Assembly: GCA_027622655.1 (NCBI GenBank)
Contig: JAQBYI010000028.1
Span: 1-40,712, forward strand
Direction: 5' to 3'
Source of the DNA: Gemmatimonadota bacterium
Lineage (GTDB): Bacteria; Gemmatimonadota; Gemmatimonadetes; Gemmatimonadales; Gemmatimonadaceae
Length of the DNA: 40,712 nt
Position 1 is the first letter of the stretch, and every line of letters begins with the position of its first letter. The notes below the pieces were generated by a model, which was not told the origin of the DNA, did no database searches, and saw nothing but the letters and a program-made list of their open reading frames with translations. Shown here in pieces: positions 1 through 7,864 of this stretch. A program made the position numbers and the translations under genes.

Positions 1-775
1 CGGCTCCACGCCCGCCGGCTCCAAGCCCGCCGGCTCCACGTCCGCCACCGCCCGAGCGGTCGCGGAGCATGCTTTCGGAAAACCGCGGTACGCCGCCGGG
101 AACGTTGTACGAACCGCGCGACTGAAGGTTGCCGACTGCGTCGAAGTTGGCTTCGCCCAGGTCATCGGCAACGATGATCACCGCCGTCGCGCCCCGGCGC
201 GCCATGGCGGCGGCCTGCACGTTGAGCCCCTGGCGAACGGCGCGGTACTCCGGCGTGTTGATCGTGCTGCGCGTGCCCGCGGACGTCGGTACGAGCGTTA
301 CGACTGCAACGCGGCCGAGCACGCTAATCGTTGAGTCGCTCCCGTCGCCGGCGAACACGGTGGTGCCAATGACGTCACCGACGGTGTTCGAGGTGGGGGT
401 CGCTTCGGTCCAGAGTTCGAACGGCTTGCCGGCAATCCGCACGGAACTCGCGGCGGTGGAGATGCGCGTGCGGCGCATGTTGAACCACTGGTACCAGGTG
501 CCGTCCTCACCGTACGGCTTGACGCCGGCCTTGGCGAGTTGGTCGGCGGTCCAAATCGACGCACGCATCTCGTCGAGCGTTCCCGATTCACGACCGCGCA
601 TCGCATCGCCTGCCATCACAAGCATATCAGCCTTGATATCAGCTTCCTTGATTGTGGTGTATGCCGCTGGTGTCCGGATGCCGGACGCCTGCGACCGGGC
701 GCTCACGGGCGCGAAGATGCCAATCGAGGCAGCGATCGCGATCGCTGCCGGGTATGCCGCAAGCTTCTGACTCAT
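1..775 (-). CDS. Secreted M28-family zinc peptidase, N-terminal part (runs off the window)
   Basis: The minus-strand frame starts with ATG at 775-773 and stays open to the window edge, so about 258 N-terminal residues are present and the catalytic end lies outside. Residues 1-30 form a signal peptide (MSQKLAAYPAAIAIAAS followed by a hydrophobic run and an Ala-rich cleavage region). Next comes the N-terminal lobe of an M28 peptidase (MAGDAMRGRESGT, then TADQLAKAGVKPYGEDGTWY), then a protease-associated insert (AAAMARRGATAVIIVADD). The last visible residues form a Gly/Arg/Ala-rich low-complexity stretch (positions 1-60). M28 enzymes of this layout are exported aminopeptidases; the zinc ligands cannot be checked here. 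Another M28 peptidase lies at 14376. The next gene upstream on this strand is the Rieske oxygenase, 32 bases away. Confidence 0.85.
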   Translation of the reverse strand, partial: MSQKLAAYPAAIAIAASIGIFAPVSARSQASGIRTPAAYTTIKEADIKADMLVMAGDAMRGRESGTLDEMRASIWTADQLAKAGVKPYGEDGTWYQWFNMRRTRISTAASSVRIAGKPFELWTEATPTSNTVGDVIGTTVFAGDGSDSTISVLGRVAVVTLVPTSAGTRSTINTPEYRAVRQGLNVQAAAMARRGATAVIIVADDLGEANFDAVGNLQSRGSYNVPGGVPRFSESMLRDRSGGGGRGAGGLGAGGRGA

Positions 776-807
776 GGACCAGACCTCTCAAAGATCGGTG
801 GAAACGA

Positions 808-1938
808 CTACTGCCCGGCCGACATGACCCTCAGGTACTCGCGGTCCCATGCGGCGGGAATACTCTCCCGTGGAGAATACGGCCCCGGGGCATAGGCACG
901 CGAGGAGACGCCGGCCTGGCTACGCGCGCAGATGTCCCAGTCCTGCCGGTTGGTGCGGTCCCAGAACTCTTCCGCATCGGCAATGTTGTATCCGGGTGCG
1001 GCGGGTGCGTCCGGGTGCACCATCCACTCACAACGGACTGCGCTTCGGTCAACGGCAACCGGCCGCACGGAGTAGAACACGGCGTAGTCCGGATGCATGC
1101 TGAGCATCATCGTCGGGAAGAGCGTGTAATAGTAGGCGCGAACCTTGTCGGCGTCGGAGAACTCGCCGAGCGGCAGCGCGCACGCCCGGCCGCTCATCGT
1201 GGCGCTCTCATGGGGCGCCTTGATCTCCATGTAGCCGCCGAGGAACGCGCCTTCGGTGAGGTCGTTCGCCCCACTCGTGTACGGCAGCTTTGTCGTGAGT
1301 TCGGGATGGATGGTGGGGCAATGGAGGCACTCGGAATAGTTCTGCATCACGAGTTTCCAGTTTGCCTTCACGTCATAGTCAATCCGGCGCACGGTACGCA
1401 GGCTCGCGAGGTTGTAGCGCGCAAAGCGGTTGTTCACCGGCGCGAATACGGTGGCGAACGGTTCGGGCGACTTCGACAGGTTCACGAAGAGAAATCCTTC
1501 CCAGCGCTCCAGGGCTACCGCGTGCAGCGGATAGTCGGCCATGGAGAAGCCTTCCGTCTCGCCCATGTGAGGCGCGCCGGTGAGGCGACCGTCGAGGCGG
1601 TAGGTCCACGCGTGGTACGGGCACTGGATCGTCTCGCCAAACCGACCCGTCGTTTCAGCGCACAGCCGCGTTCCGCGATGGCGGCACACGTTGTAGAACG
1701 CGCGAACCTTGGACTCGGCGCCGCGGTCGCGAACGATGATGATGCTTTCGCCAGCGACATCGGCAAGAACAAACGCTCCCGGCTCGGCGACATCGGATTC
1801 ACGACCAACACAAATCCAGTTCGACGCGAATACGCGCTCGCGCTCCTCGCGCAGGACTGTGTCCGACGTGTAATACTCGCCGAGCATGGTGCGCGCGCCC
1901 GCACGGTATGTGTCGGTCGTCGGGTGGAACATGGTCAC
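808..1938 (-). CDS. Rieske non-heme iron oxygenase, alpha subunit (quaternary-amine monooxygenase type)
   Basis: A 376-residue protein of normal length for a ring-hydroxylating-oxygenase alpha subunit. The Rieske 2Fe-2S ligands are visible as C85-R-H87 and C106-P-Y-H109. The catalytic mononuclear iron site is N200-Y-S-E203-C-L-H206 followed by H211. Glutamate at 203, where aromatic dioxygenases usually have aspartate, is typical of the carnitine, choline and glycine-betaine branch (CntA/GbcA-like). The start is GTG at 1938 with GGAG nine bases upstream; an ATG two codons later (1932) is possible. The enzyme needs a reductase, not seen here. Downstream on the same strand, but separated by an accessory stretch, lies an operon with a GcvT-like methyltransferase and DAO-type oxidase. 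Together these suggest breakdown of an N-methylated compound, which is inference; aromatic substrates are not excluded. Confidence 0.87.
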   Translation of the reverse strand: MTMFHPTTDTYRAGARTMLGEYYTSDTVLREERERVFASNWICVGRESDVAEPGAFVLADVAGESIIIVRDRGAESKVRAFYNVCRHRGTRLCAETTGRFGETIQCPYHAWTYRLDGRLTGAPHMGETEGFSMADYPLHAVALERWEGFLFVNLSKSPEPFATVFAPVNNRFARYNLASLRTVRRIDYDVKANWKLVMQNYSECLHCPTIHPELTTKLPYTSGANDLTEGAFLGGYMEIKAPHESATMSGRACALPLGEFSDADKVRAYYYTLFPTMMLSMHPDYAVFYSVRPVAVDRSAVRCEWMVHPDAPAAPGYNIADAEEFWDRTNRQDWDICARSQAGVSSRAYAPGPYSPRESIPAAWDREYLRVMSAGQ

Positions 1939-2024
1939 CAGCGGTAGCTCCGGGGTTCGGACTCAATCAGTAATCTGCGACCCGTGACCGAGGTGGCGTC
2001 AGCCCCTCGCCGGCTGGCGTCGCG

Positions 2025-2378
2025 TCACGCGACTCCAATATCCGCTGCCGCGGCCGCGAGGCGCCTGTCGAGCGTCAGGATCCGCGCGCCGCCGAGCACC
2101 GCCGAGGCGAGCAGGTGCACGTCGATCCAGCCAAGCCCGCGACGCATCAACCGGTGCGCTTCAACGAATGCCAGCACCTCGTGGTGCTCGGCCACCGGGA
2201 GCATGGGAAGTCGTTCGAGGAGCCCGAGGACCTCCGCCCGGTTGCCGAGTGCGCCGCACGCGAGCTCGCCGATGACGAACGGGTGCGTTGCCGATTCGCC
2301 GGCCTCGAGCAGCGTCCGGAGGGTGGCGTTGCCTCTCCGCAGGTGCTCGATCCAGACCGATGTGTCGGCGAGGATCAC
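2025..2378 (-). CDS. vapC: VapC-family PIN-domain ribonuclease toxin
   Basis: A 117-residue PIN-domain protein, typical VapC length. The N-terminal MILADTSVWIEHLR carries the first acidic residue (D5) and the conserved S/W. The second acidic position is in VIGELACGAL, and the C-terminal acidic residues lie in GWIDVHLLASA and ILTLDRRL. PIN toxins cut RNA using Mg2+ held by these acids. Translation starts at GTG 2378-2376, overlapping the antitoxin stop by four bases (GTGA), so the two are translationally coupled. It is the downstream gene of a two-gene toxin-antitoxin operon. Confidence 0.9.
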   Translation of the reverse strand: MILADTSVWIEHLRRGNATLRTLLEAGESATHPFVIGELACGALGNRAEVLGLLERLPMLPVAEHHEVLAFVEAHRLMRRGLGWIDVHLLASAVLGGARILTLDRRLAAAAADIGVA

Positions 2379-2578
2379 CGGCCCGAAGGGGCCGGCCGGC
2401 GGCGGGGAATGGGGCGCAGCCGGCGCTCGGTGCCCGCGAGCGCAGCCAGGCGGCGGGCGCTTTCGCGGGCGACGAGCGCTTCAAGCCCTGCGTGCACCAG
2501 GGCCGTCTTCTCCTCGATCCGGCTGAGGCGGCGCGCTTCGGCGAGCAGCGCGTCATCGATGTTGAGAGTGGTTTTCAT
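2375..2578 (-). CDS. vapB: VapB-family antitoxin
   Basis: A 67-residue protein beginning MKTTLNIDDALLAEARRLS, the ribbon-helix-helix DNA-binding signature of VapB antitoxins, followed by the helix ending in ALVHAGLEALVARE and a basic, proline-rich tail that would wrap the toxin. The start is ATG at 2578. An in-frame upstream extension to 2614 exists, but the homology begins at MKTTLN. No strong Shine-Dalgarno sequence precedes it, so it may be leaderless or nearly so. It overlaps vapC by four bases. VapB proteins repress their own operon by binding inverted repeats; a candidate palindrome lies at 2659-2673. Confidence 0.87.
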   Translation of the reverse strand: MKTTLNIDDALLAEARRLSRIEEKTALVHAGLEALVARESARRLAALAGTERRLRPIPRRRPAPSGR

Positions 2579-2658
2579 ATGTATCAGTATGGCGGATCCG
2601 ACCATACGCGACAAGCGGCATCGCGGACGTCGAACTGGTAAGGGTTTCTTACACGTTG

Positions 2659-2673
2659 CGTTCTCCGAGAACG
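2659..2673. promoter_or_regulatory. 15-base palindrome upstream of vapBC (candidate operator)
   Basis: CGTTCTCCGAGAACG is a perfect inverted repeat around one central base, 81 bases upstream of the vapB start. VapBC complexes bind such inverted repeats, so an operator role is possible but unproven. It also lies just beyond the terminator of the next gene. Confidence 0.3.
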
Positions 2674-2680
2674 TGGCGCA

Positions 2681-2735
2681 AAAAAAAACGCCCCACGGCG
2701 CGGGCGATGCGATCCCCGCGCCGTGAGGCGTCTTT
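2681..2735. terminator. Bidirectional rho-independent terminator
   Basis: A long hairpin (inner stem ACGGCGCGGG at 2695-2704 pairing with 2715-2724, outer stem ACGCC at 2688-2692 pairing with 2727-2731, ten-base loop) is flanked by eight A on the left and five T on the right. On the minus strand it gives a U-tract right after the gene ending at 2806, separating that transcript from vapBC. Confidence 0.85.
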
Positions 2736-2805
2736 TTCCCTGCAGCCCTTCAGTTGTCTTGAACGGCGCTCACATGACGAACGCCGTTCGGTTCGACGCG
2801 GCTAG

Positions 2806-3534
2806 CTACGCCGCGACGTCCAGCTTCACCTGCGTCGCCTGCGTTGCTTCAACGGCCGGCTCGATGCTGCCGGCCACCTCGGTCTCCTTCTTCGGGCGCG
2901 TGGCCGCGGCGACAACCCGCCGCACCACGGTCCACTCATGGAAGAGCGGCGTGCCGCGCACCACGATGCGACTCACCGCTGCCCCGACCATCAGAGCCGC
3001 GGCGCGCGCTTCCTTCAGCGTGGCCTCGACCCCGGCCGTCGCGCCCACGCGGTCGGCGATCTTCCGCCGGCGCGTGTCGATCGACGCCTGCACGGCATTC
3101 GCGGCGTCCGTCAACTGCTGGACGAACTTCGCCGGGAATGCCGCCGCCGAGTACAGCTGGGCGTAGGGCTGCGCCGCCACCGCCATCGCAAGCGCGGCAT
3201 CGACGAGCCTGGCCCCCCTCAGGTTGTTCGCCGACGGCGTGAGCGCCGCGAACTCCGGCACTCCGGCGAGCTGACCCTGCGCAAACATCGTCACCGGCGT
3301 CACGTGCCGGTCACGAAGGTCACGCTCCAGCGCCTTCTGCCGCTGGATTTCGCCGCGTGCGTCGCGCGCGCGGACGAGCTGGACATTCACCACGGAATCC
3401 AGCTTCGTCAGAGCCGCGTCGAGCTTCTTCCGTGCCTCGCTCGCGTTGACCTGGCCGAAGATGTCCGGGTGGGCATCCAGGAACTGCTGCTCGCGACGAA
3501 TGGCTTCGCCGCGGTACCGCTGGGACTTCATCAT
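2806..3534 (-). CDS. Unrecognised helical protein, 242 residues
   Basis: I do not recognise this protein. It is mostly alpha-helical in character, with charged segments (RYRGEAIRREQQFLDAHP, ARKKLDAALTKLD, ERDLRDRH) followed by Ala-rich helices and an acidic Ala/Thr-rich C terminus. There is no signal peptide, membrane segment or catalytic motif. The start is ATG 3534-3532, preceded by the strong Shine-Dalgarno GGAGGGG; a second ATG follows directly. The frame is also open far upstream, to a stop at 4143-4141, and that stretch is a 21-base periodic array (see repeat at 3562). A GTG at 3702 could start a longer form, but it lacks a good ribosome-binding site. The gene ends at the strong terminator at 2681-2735, so it is a single-gene transcript. 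Confidence 0.75.
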   Translation of the reverse strand: MMKSQRYRGEAIRREQQFLDAHPDIFGQVNASEARKKLDAALTKLDSVVNVQLVRARDARGEIQRQKALERDLRDRHVTPVTMFAQGQLAGVPEFAALTPSANNLRGARLVDAALAMAVAAQPYAQLYSAAAFPAKFVQQLTDAANAVQASIDTRRRKIADRVGATAGVEATLKEARAAALMVGAAVSRIVVRGTPLFHEWTVVRRVVAAATRPKKETEVAGSIEPAVEATQATQVKLDVAA

Positions 3535-3561
3535 GTTCCCCTCCAGGGAACAAGGGTTGGA

Positions 3562-4065
3562 CGCGCCGTAGGAACCCCCATCGGCCGGCGCGTCCGGCAC
3601 GCCGATGGGGGAATGCGTAATGTCGAAGTGTTTGTTCAGTGAGCCGGTGAACTCACGAAGTGAGTCAGAGAACTCACGCAGTAAGTCGGTGACGTCATCC
3701 ACCGAGTCGCGGTCGACCGACTGGTCGTCGCTGAGCCAACTCGGGCGATCGTGACCGGCATCGTCGCGATCGCGGCCGCATTCATATGAAACGAGCGCGC
3801 CACCGTGGCGACCGGGGTCGGCATTCTCGCGGTCGAGTGAACCGCTGCGCGAGTCGGCGAGTCGATACGGCTGATCGCTGGTGCCCGTTTGCCGCTCGGT
3901 AACCTGCTCAGGTCGATCGACGGGTCGATCCCGCTGTTCGGGGCAGCCGTTCCCGCGATCGGGGTAGCCGTTCCCGCGATCGGGGCAGCGATCCCTGCGA
4001 TCGGAGTAGCCGTTCCCGCGATCGGGGCAGAGATCCTCGCGATCGGGGCAGCCATCCTGCCGATC
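3562..4065. repeat. 24-unit array with 21-base period, in phase with the downstream gene
   Basis: Read on the minus strand from 4065, the DNA falls into 24 consecutive 21-base units without an insertion or deletion. The first seven units (about 3928-4071) are near-identical and most are centred on CGATCG; later units diverge. The first codon of each unit is GAN or GGN in 23 of 24 units, giving Asp in 18. In that frame the heptads read DRGNGYP, DRGNGCP, EQRDRPV, DRPEQVT, ending with DLLREFS, DSLREFT, GSLNKHF. The frame is open from 4140 into the gene at 2806-3534 but has no ATG, GTG or TTG before 3702. The other strand also stays open through the near-identical part (VPAIG-type repeats). 21 bases is also two DNA turns, so a protein-binding array is an alternative reading. 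Confidence 0.75.
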
Positions 4066-4283
4066 GGCGACCCCGGCTGGGGAACCGGTTTGGCTCCCCC
4101 TCCTACTTATAGAACGTAGCCGAGACCGTTTCGGGGGTAGTCACAACCAACAATCCCGTAACTGTAATCAGGACAACGATTTGACTTCTCCGCAAACGTT
4201 ACCGTCGAACCCTGTCGGGACACCGTTTTGTCGAGAGTATGGTTTTCGGCTCTCGCGGAGTGACCCAGGAGGCTGTAGACTCG

Positions 4284-5618
4284 ATGCTCCTCCACACTCC
4301 CGTGCGCATTCTCTCCAGTCGTCAGCCATTCGCGCAGCTCGTGGTGCGCGGCGTCCTCCGGATCCTGATCCGGAGTTGGCATCCGCACTACCTCGGCCCC
4401 GTGGTCATCCACGCGTCGTCGCGCCTTCCGTCGAAGGAGGACGTGGCCGCGTGGCTCGGTGACGAAGATTTCGCGCGGCACTTCGCGCAACAGGGCTGGA
4501 TGGATCGGGGCGACCTCAAGGTGCTGCCATACGGCGCAATCATTGGCACGGCGCAACTCATCGAAGTCCACCTCGGCCGCGACGTACACGAGGGCAGGGC
4601 CGGTCACCTCTCGTGGCGGCGGGAGACGGCCGACGAGGTTGCGGTGCGCGATCCGGAACTCGGCATGCTGAAGCTTGTGAAGACAAAGAAGCCATTCCTG
4701 CCGCTGCCGCTGCCGGACAACGCGTACGCGTGGGTGTTCGCCGACCCCGTGGAGTTCAAGCCGATCACGGGTGTGGACGGCAAGAAGCGGCTCTGGACAC
4801 TTGAGGGCGAACTTGAGGGTGTGATCGCCGATCGCGAGCGGCTGGCGCGAAAGCGCATTTGGCGGCCCGCGCCGGTGAACACGAAGCGGCGCGACAAGGC
4901 GCAGCGCGCGCTGCGCGAGCGGCGAAAGGAGGAGCGCGAGCGGTTGCTGCGGGAGGTGGAGGAGCGGGTCGTGCGGCGGCGGGCGATCGCGGCGATTCAC
5001 CTGAGGCGTGACGTGGAGGAACAGTTCCGCGTGGATCTGCACCGCTACGTGAAAGCGAACGCGGTGCCGTCAGAGGAAGGCGCCGATGCGATGGTGCGCG
5101 TGGACTTGCGCTTCCTCGGCCTGATGGGCCAGCGCGAGGTGGTGCCGTTCGAGGAGATGGAGCTCGCGCTGAGACGCACGATCAAGCGCAGCGCGGATGC
5201 TCAGCTCGCCGCGCGCCGGCGGGAGCGTCAGCGGGAGGACTTACTGAAGGTCTACGAGACGGCCACGTCGGAGGGCGTCACGGGTGTGAAGCTTCGCGAA
5301 CGGCTGGAGCGCGCGCTCAACCGGGCGCTGACGGAGGAGGGAGAGGACCTGGAGTTCGACCGTCGCGAGCGCCACCCGCTCGGCGAGGAGAAGGCGGCGA
5401 GGGCCAGGGCGCGGAAGGAAGAGCGTGCGAGGGAGGAGGAGCGGCGCCTCGCGGCGGAGGAGCATGAGCGCGAAGTGGCGCGGATGCTGTTCGAGGCGCT
5501 CACGCCTCGGCAGCGGCGGGCGTTGATCGAAGCGGAGGCGGAGGAGGCGGCATTGGCGGAGGTGTACCGACTTAATCGGGAGCAGTGGAAGGCGTTTGAG
5601 GCGTGGTGGAAGGAGTGA
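4284..5618 (+). CDS. ASCH-domain protein with long charged C-terminal tail
   Basis: The N-terminal ~170 residues match the ASCH fold, a small RNA-binding or nucleoside-handling domain related to PUA. Signs are SSRQPFAQLVVRGV, then SWHPHYLGPVVIHASS, then LPYGAIIGTAQLIEVH, then DNAYAWVFADPVEFKP and GVDGKKRLWTLEG. The remaining ~270 residues are extremely rich in Arg and Glu and probably form long helices or a coiled coil, ending in LTPRQRRALIEAEAEEAAL and a Trp-rich tip (QWKAFEAWWKE). The start at 4284 has AGGAGG eleven bases upstream; an in-frame ATG at 4239 is the alternative. It is the only plus-strand gene pair with terB here and faces away from the gene at 2806. ASCH proteins normally stand alone at 110-150 residues, so this fusion is unusual. 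The function of the tail is unknown. Confidence 0.7.
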   Translation: MLLHTPVRILSSRQPFAQLVVRGVLRILIRSWHPHYLGPVVIHASSRLPSKEDVAAWLGDEDFARHFAQQGWMDRGDLKVLPYGAIIGTAQLIEVHLGRDVHEGRAGHLSWRRETADEVAVRDPELGMLKLVKTKKPFLPLPLPDNAYAWVFADPVEFKPITGVDGKKRLWTLEGELEGVIADRERLARKRIWRPAPVNTKRRDKAQRALRERRKEERERLLREVEERVVRRRAIAAIHLRRDVEEQFRVDLHRYVKANAVPSEEGADAMVRVDLRFLGLMGQREVVPFEEMELALRRTIKRSADAQLAARRRERQREDLLKVYETATSEGVTGVKLRERLERALNRALTEEGEDLEFDRRERHPLGEEKAARARARKEERAREEERRLAAEEHEREVARMLFEALTPRQRRALIEAEAEEAALAEVYRLNREQWKAFEAWWKE

Positions 5619-5668
5619 CTGAGCTGGCCGGAGAATGAGGGCGCTGACGGGCCGCCGGGCCGAGCGCC

Positions 5669-5699
5669 GACGCGCGCACGCGCGCACGCGCGCACGCGT
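5669..5699. repeat. Alternating purine-pyrimidine tract with three copies of CGCGCACG
   Basis: Three exact tandem copies of the eight-base unit CGCGCACG (5673-5696) sit in an alternating purine-pyrimidine run just upstream of the TerB-like gene. Such tracts can adopt Z-DNA and vary in copy number. No promoter elements are obvious around it. Confidence 0.6.
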
Positions 5700-5712
5700 T
5701 ATCATCCGACGC

Positions 5713-6189
5713 ATGAAGCTCGTCGATTCCATCCGTTCGTTGCTCCGGCTTGCGCCGGAAGCGGGCGACGCCGAGCCGACACCGAGCGTCCCCGACGCGC
5801 CGAACCCGGTACACGTCGCCGCCTGTACGCTGCTGCTCGACGTGGCGTACGCCGACGGCGAGTTCGCCCCTTCCGAGCGGGCGCACCTCGAGTCGGTACT
5901 CGCTCGCCATTTCGGCCTCGACGCCACTGCCGGCGCCGAGCTCATCGCGATCGCCGAGCGCGAGCGTGCGCGGTCTATCGACTACTACAAGTTCACATCG
6001 GTACTCCAGCGCGAATACGACATCGGGCAGAAGATGGTGCTGGCCGAGATCATGTGGGGGCTGGTCCTGGCCGATGGCACGATCGCCGATCACGAGCAGT
6101 ACCTGACGCGCAAGATCGCGAACCTCCTCGATCTCGAGCCGGGATACCTGTCGCAGGCCAAATCGGCCGCCGCCAAACGTCGCGCGTAG
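5713..6189 (+). CDS. TerB-like (tellurite resistance TerB/COG4103) protein
   Basis: A 158-residue cytoplasmic protein with the paired helical halves of the TerB-like fold. The first has LLLDVAYADGEFAPSERAHL and the second has IMWGLVLADGTIADHEQYLT. Each half contains an ADG acidic turn followed by ExxxL, the metal-binding-like pattern typical of TerB and DUF533-type proteins. The start ATG at 5713 gives MKLVDSIRSLL and normal length; upstream in-frame codons lie in the simple-sequence tract. It follows the ASCH gene by 94 bases on the same strand, and they may be cotranscribed. Stand-alone TerB-like proteins of this size are common and usually not tied to tellurite. Role unknown. Confidence 0.8.
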   Translation: MKLVDSIRSLLRLAPEAGDAEPTPSVPDAPNPVHVAACTLLLDVAYADGEFAPSERAHLESVLARHFGLDATAGAELIAIAERERARSIDYYKFTSVLQREYDIGQKMVLAEIMWGLVLADGTIADHEQYLTRKIANLLDLEPGYLSQAKSAAAKRRA

Positions 6190-6229
6190 GCTCCACCTCA
6201 GAGCCCTCGAAGCGGAACACGGCGCGCGG

Positions 6230-7864
6230 TCAGCCCTTCCGGTCCGCGAGCACCGCGCGGGCAGCGTTCGCTCCCACTCCGCCGGCAATCGCTCCGCCGG
6301 GATGCGCGCCCGATCCGCAGACATACAATCCGGGCACCGGCGAGCGGTAATGACTGCATGCCGGCACAGGCCGCATGAAAAGCGCCTGATCGAGCATCAT
6401 CTCGCCGTCATACGCGTGTCCCTCGGGGAGCGCGTATGTCTGCTCAAGGTCGAGCGGCGTCAGAACCTGGCGGTGGAGGACTGACTCAGTCAGGCCGGGC
6501 ACGTGCCGTTCCAGCGTGGCCATGACCAGATCACCAAGTGCTTCGCGCGCAGGTGAGTCCCACGCGCCCTCGCGGAGTCGATACGGGGAATACTGAACGT
6601 GGATCGACATCACGTGCTTGCCATTCGGGGCAAGTGCTGGATCATCGACGGTCGGTATACGCGCGTCGAGCCACGGGTTCGCCGATACACGTCCGTATTT
6701 CGCGTCGTCGTACGCGCGTTCGAGGTAGTCCATCTCAGGCGCGACGACGATTCCGCGCACACGGCTTGAATCGGCGCCGGTATCTCCATCGCCAGCCGAA
6801 AGCGCAGGAAGTTGATCAAGCGCCAGGTTGACCTTCGCCCACGCGCCGCGGTATCGCACGTTGTCAACGGCGCGCACGAACTCCGGTGCAAGCCGCGACG
6901 GGTCGCAGAGTTCGAGGAACGTGTGGCGCGGACTCACGCCCGACACGACGCGACGCGCTGCGATTTCCTCACCTGATTCGAGTACGACACCAACCGCTTG
7001 TCCGGCGAGAACGAGCACTCGCGCAACCGGCGAATCGAGACGTATTTCGGCGCCCGCGGCGCGGGCCGAATCAGCGATCGCCTGTGCGAGCGATCCGAGC
7101 CCGCCGAGCGGAACGGTCGATGCCCCGATCGCCCCGACGTGCTGGCCGACCTGATGGTGGAGAAAGTTGAAGGCGGTGGCGGCCGCGCGCGGGCCTTGGC
7201 AAAGGTGGAGTACGCCACGGGTGGCGAGGGCACCCTTGAGCACCGGCGATTCGAATTCGTCGTCAAGTAGTTCAGCCACCGACATCGGCAACGCACGGAG
7301 CAGTTCCACCATGTTGCGGCGGCCCAGCCCGCGAAACCGAAGTCCCAGCTGCGCGGCCGTCGTCAGGTCGGCGCGCGAAGAAGCGTCAGGGGAGGGAACC
7401 GGCTTGGCGTACAGTTGCTCAAGGAAGCCACAGAGCGCGGCAATGCGTGCGGCGAACACCGGAAACCGCGCCGCATCCCGCGGCGAATGATGGCGCAGCG
7501 ATTCCGTGACTGGCCCCTGCGCGCCAAAGGCGAGTCGTCCACCGTCGGCACCCGGAGCAACAACGCGTGCGCCTGTCGCAAGGAGTTTGAGTCCGTGTTG
7601 TTCGAGGTCGAGTTCGCGCACGAGGTGGGGCGAGATCCATCCTGCATCGTGGCGGCACGTGTCGGCGCGGAATCCCGGTGCGAATTCCTCGGTCGTCGTC
7701 GATCCGCCAATCGTCGCTCGTCGTTCCAGTACAACTACGCGCGCACCGGCACGCGCGAGATAGGCAGCCGCTGTGAGGCCGTTCAGCCCTGCGCCGATGA
7801 TGACGGCGTCGTACGGCGCCTGCGTGCGCGGGGTTGTCGGTGCAGGTATCAGGGGATCGTTCAT
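6230..7864 (-). CDS. FAD-dependent oxidoreductase, phytoene-desaturase/PYROXD2-like (second copy)
   Basis: A 544-residue flavoprotein. The N-terminal dinucleotide-binding site is VIIGAGLNGLTAAAYLARAG followed by the acidic end of beta-2 (VVVLERR), then the family-typical GGSTTTEEF. The C-terminal FAD motif reads GLYVCGSGAHPGGAIAGGVG. This layout matches the PYROXD2 and carotenoid-desaturase-like NAD(P)/FAD family, whose substrates are mostly unknown. The start ATG 7864-7862 overlaps the upstream gene by four bases (ATGA). It is the last gene of a four-gene overlapping operon and resembles its upstream neighbour, so the pair probably arose by duplication or acts as a heteromer. There are no carotenoid genes nearby, so carotenoid synthesis is unlikely. 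Confidence 0.88.
   Translation of the reverse strand: MNDPLIPAPTTPRTQAPYDAVIIGAGLNGLTAAAYLARAGARVVVLERRATIGGSTTTEEFAPGFRADTCRHDAGWISPHLVRELDLEQHGLKLLATGARVVAPGADGGRLAFGAQGPVTESLRHHSPRDAARFPVFAARIAALCGFLEQLYAKPVPSPDASSRADLTTAAQLGLRFRGLGRRNMVELLRALPMSVAELLDDEFESPVLKGALATRGVLHLCQGPRAAATAFNFLHHQVGQHVGAIGASTVPLGGLGSLAQAIADSARAAGAEIRLDSPVARVLVLAGQAVGVVLESGEEIAARRVVSGVSPRHTFLELCDPSRLAPEFVRAVDNVRYRGAWAKVNLALDQLPALSAGDGDTGADSSRVRGIVVAPEMDYLERAYDDAKYGRVSANPWLDARIPTVDDPALAPNGKHVMSIHVQYSPYRLREGAWDSPAREALGDLVMATLERHVPGLTESVLHRQVLTPLDLEQTYALPEGHAYDGEMMLDQALFMRPVPACSHYRSPVPGLYVCGSGAHPGGAIAGGVGANAARAVLADRKG

Noticed and set aside
129-770. Plus-strand open frame of 213 codons
   Set aside because: It is antisense to a well-supported M28 peptidase with signal peptide and protease-associated domain.
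3636-4055. Minus-strand frame with PIAGTAT-type repeats starting at ATG 4055
   Set aside because: No Shine-Dalgarno sequence, Ala/Thr/Ser-rich shadow-like composition, and out of phase with the downstream gene.
3928-4071. CRISPR array
   Set aside because: The repeats are contiguous 21-base units with no variable spacers, and there are no cas genes.
3889-4119. Plus-strand frame with VPAIG-type hydrophobic repeats
   Set aside because: It starts with TTG without a ribosome-binding site, and the repeats follow from the 21-base DNA array; the opposite strand also stays open.
4107-5042. Minus-strand open frame of 311 codons
   Set aside because: Antisense to the ASCH-domain gene, which has recognisable motifs; this frame has none.
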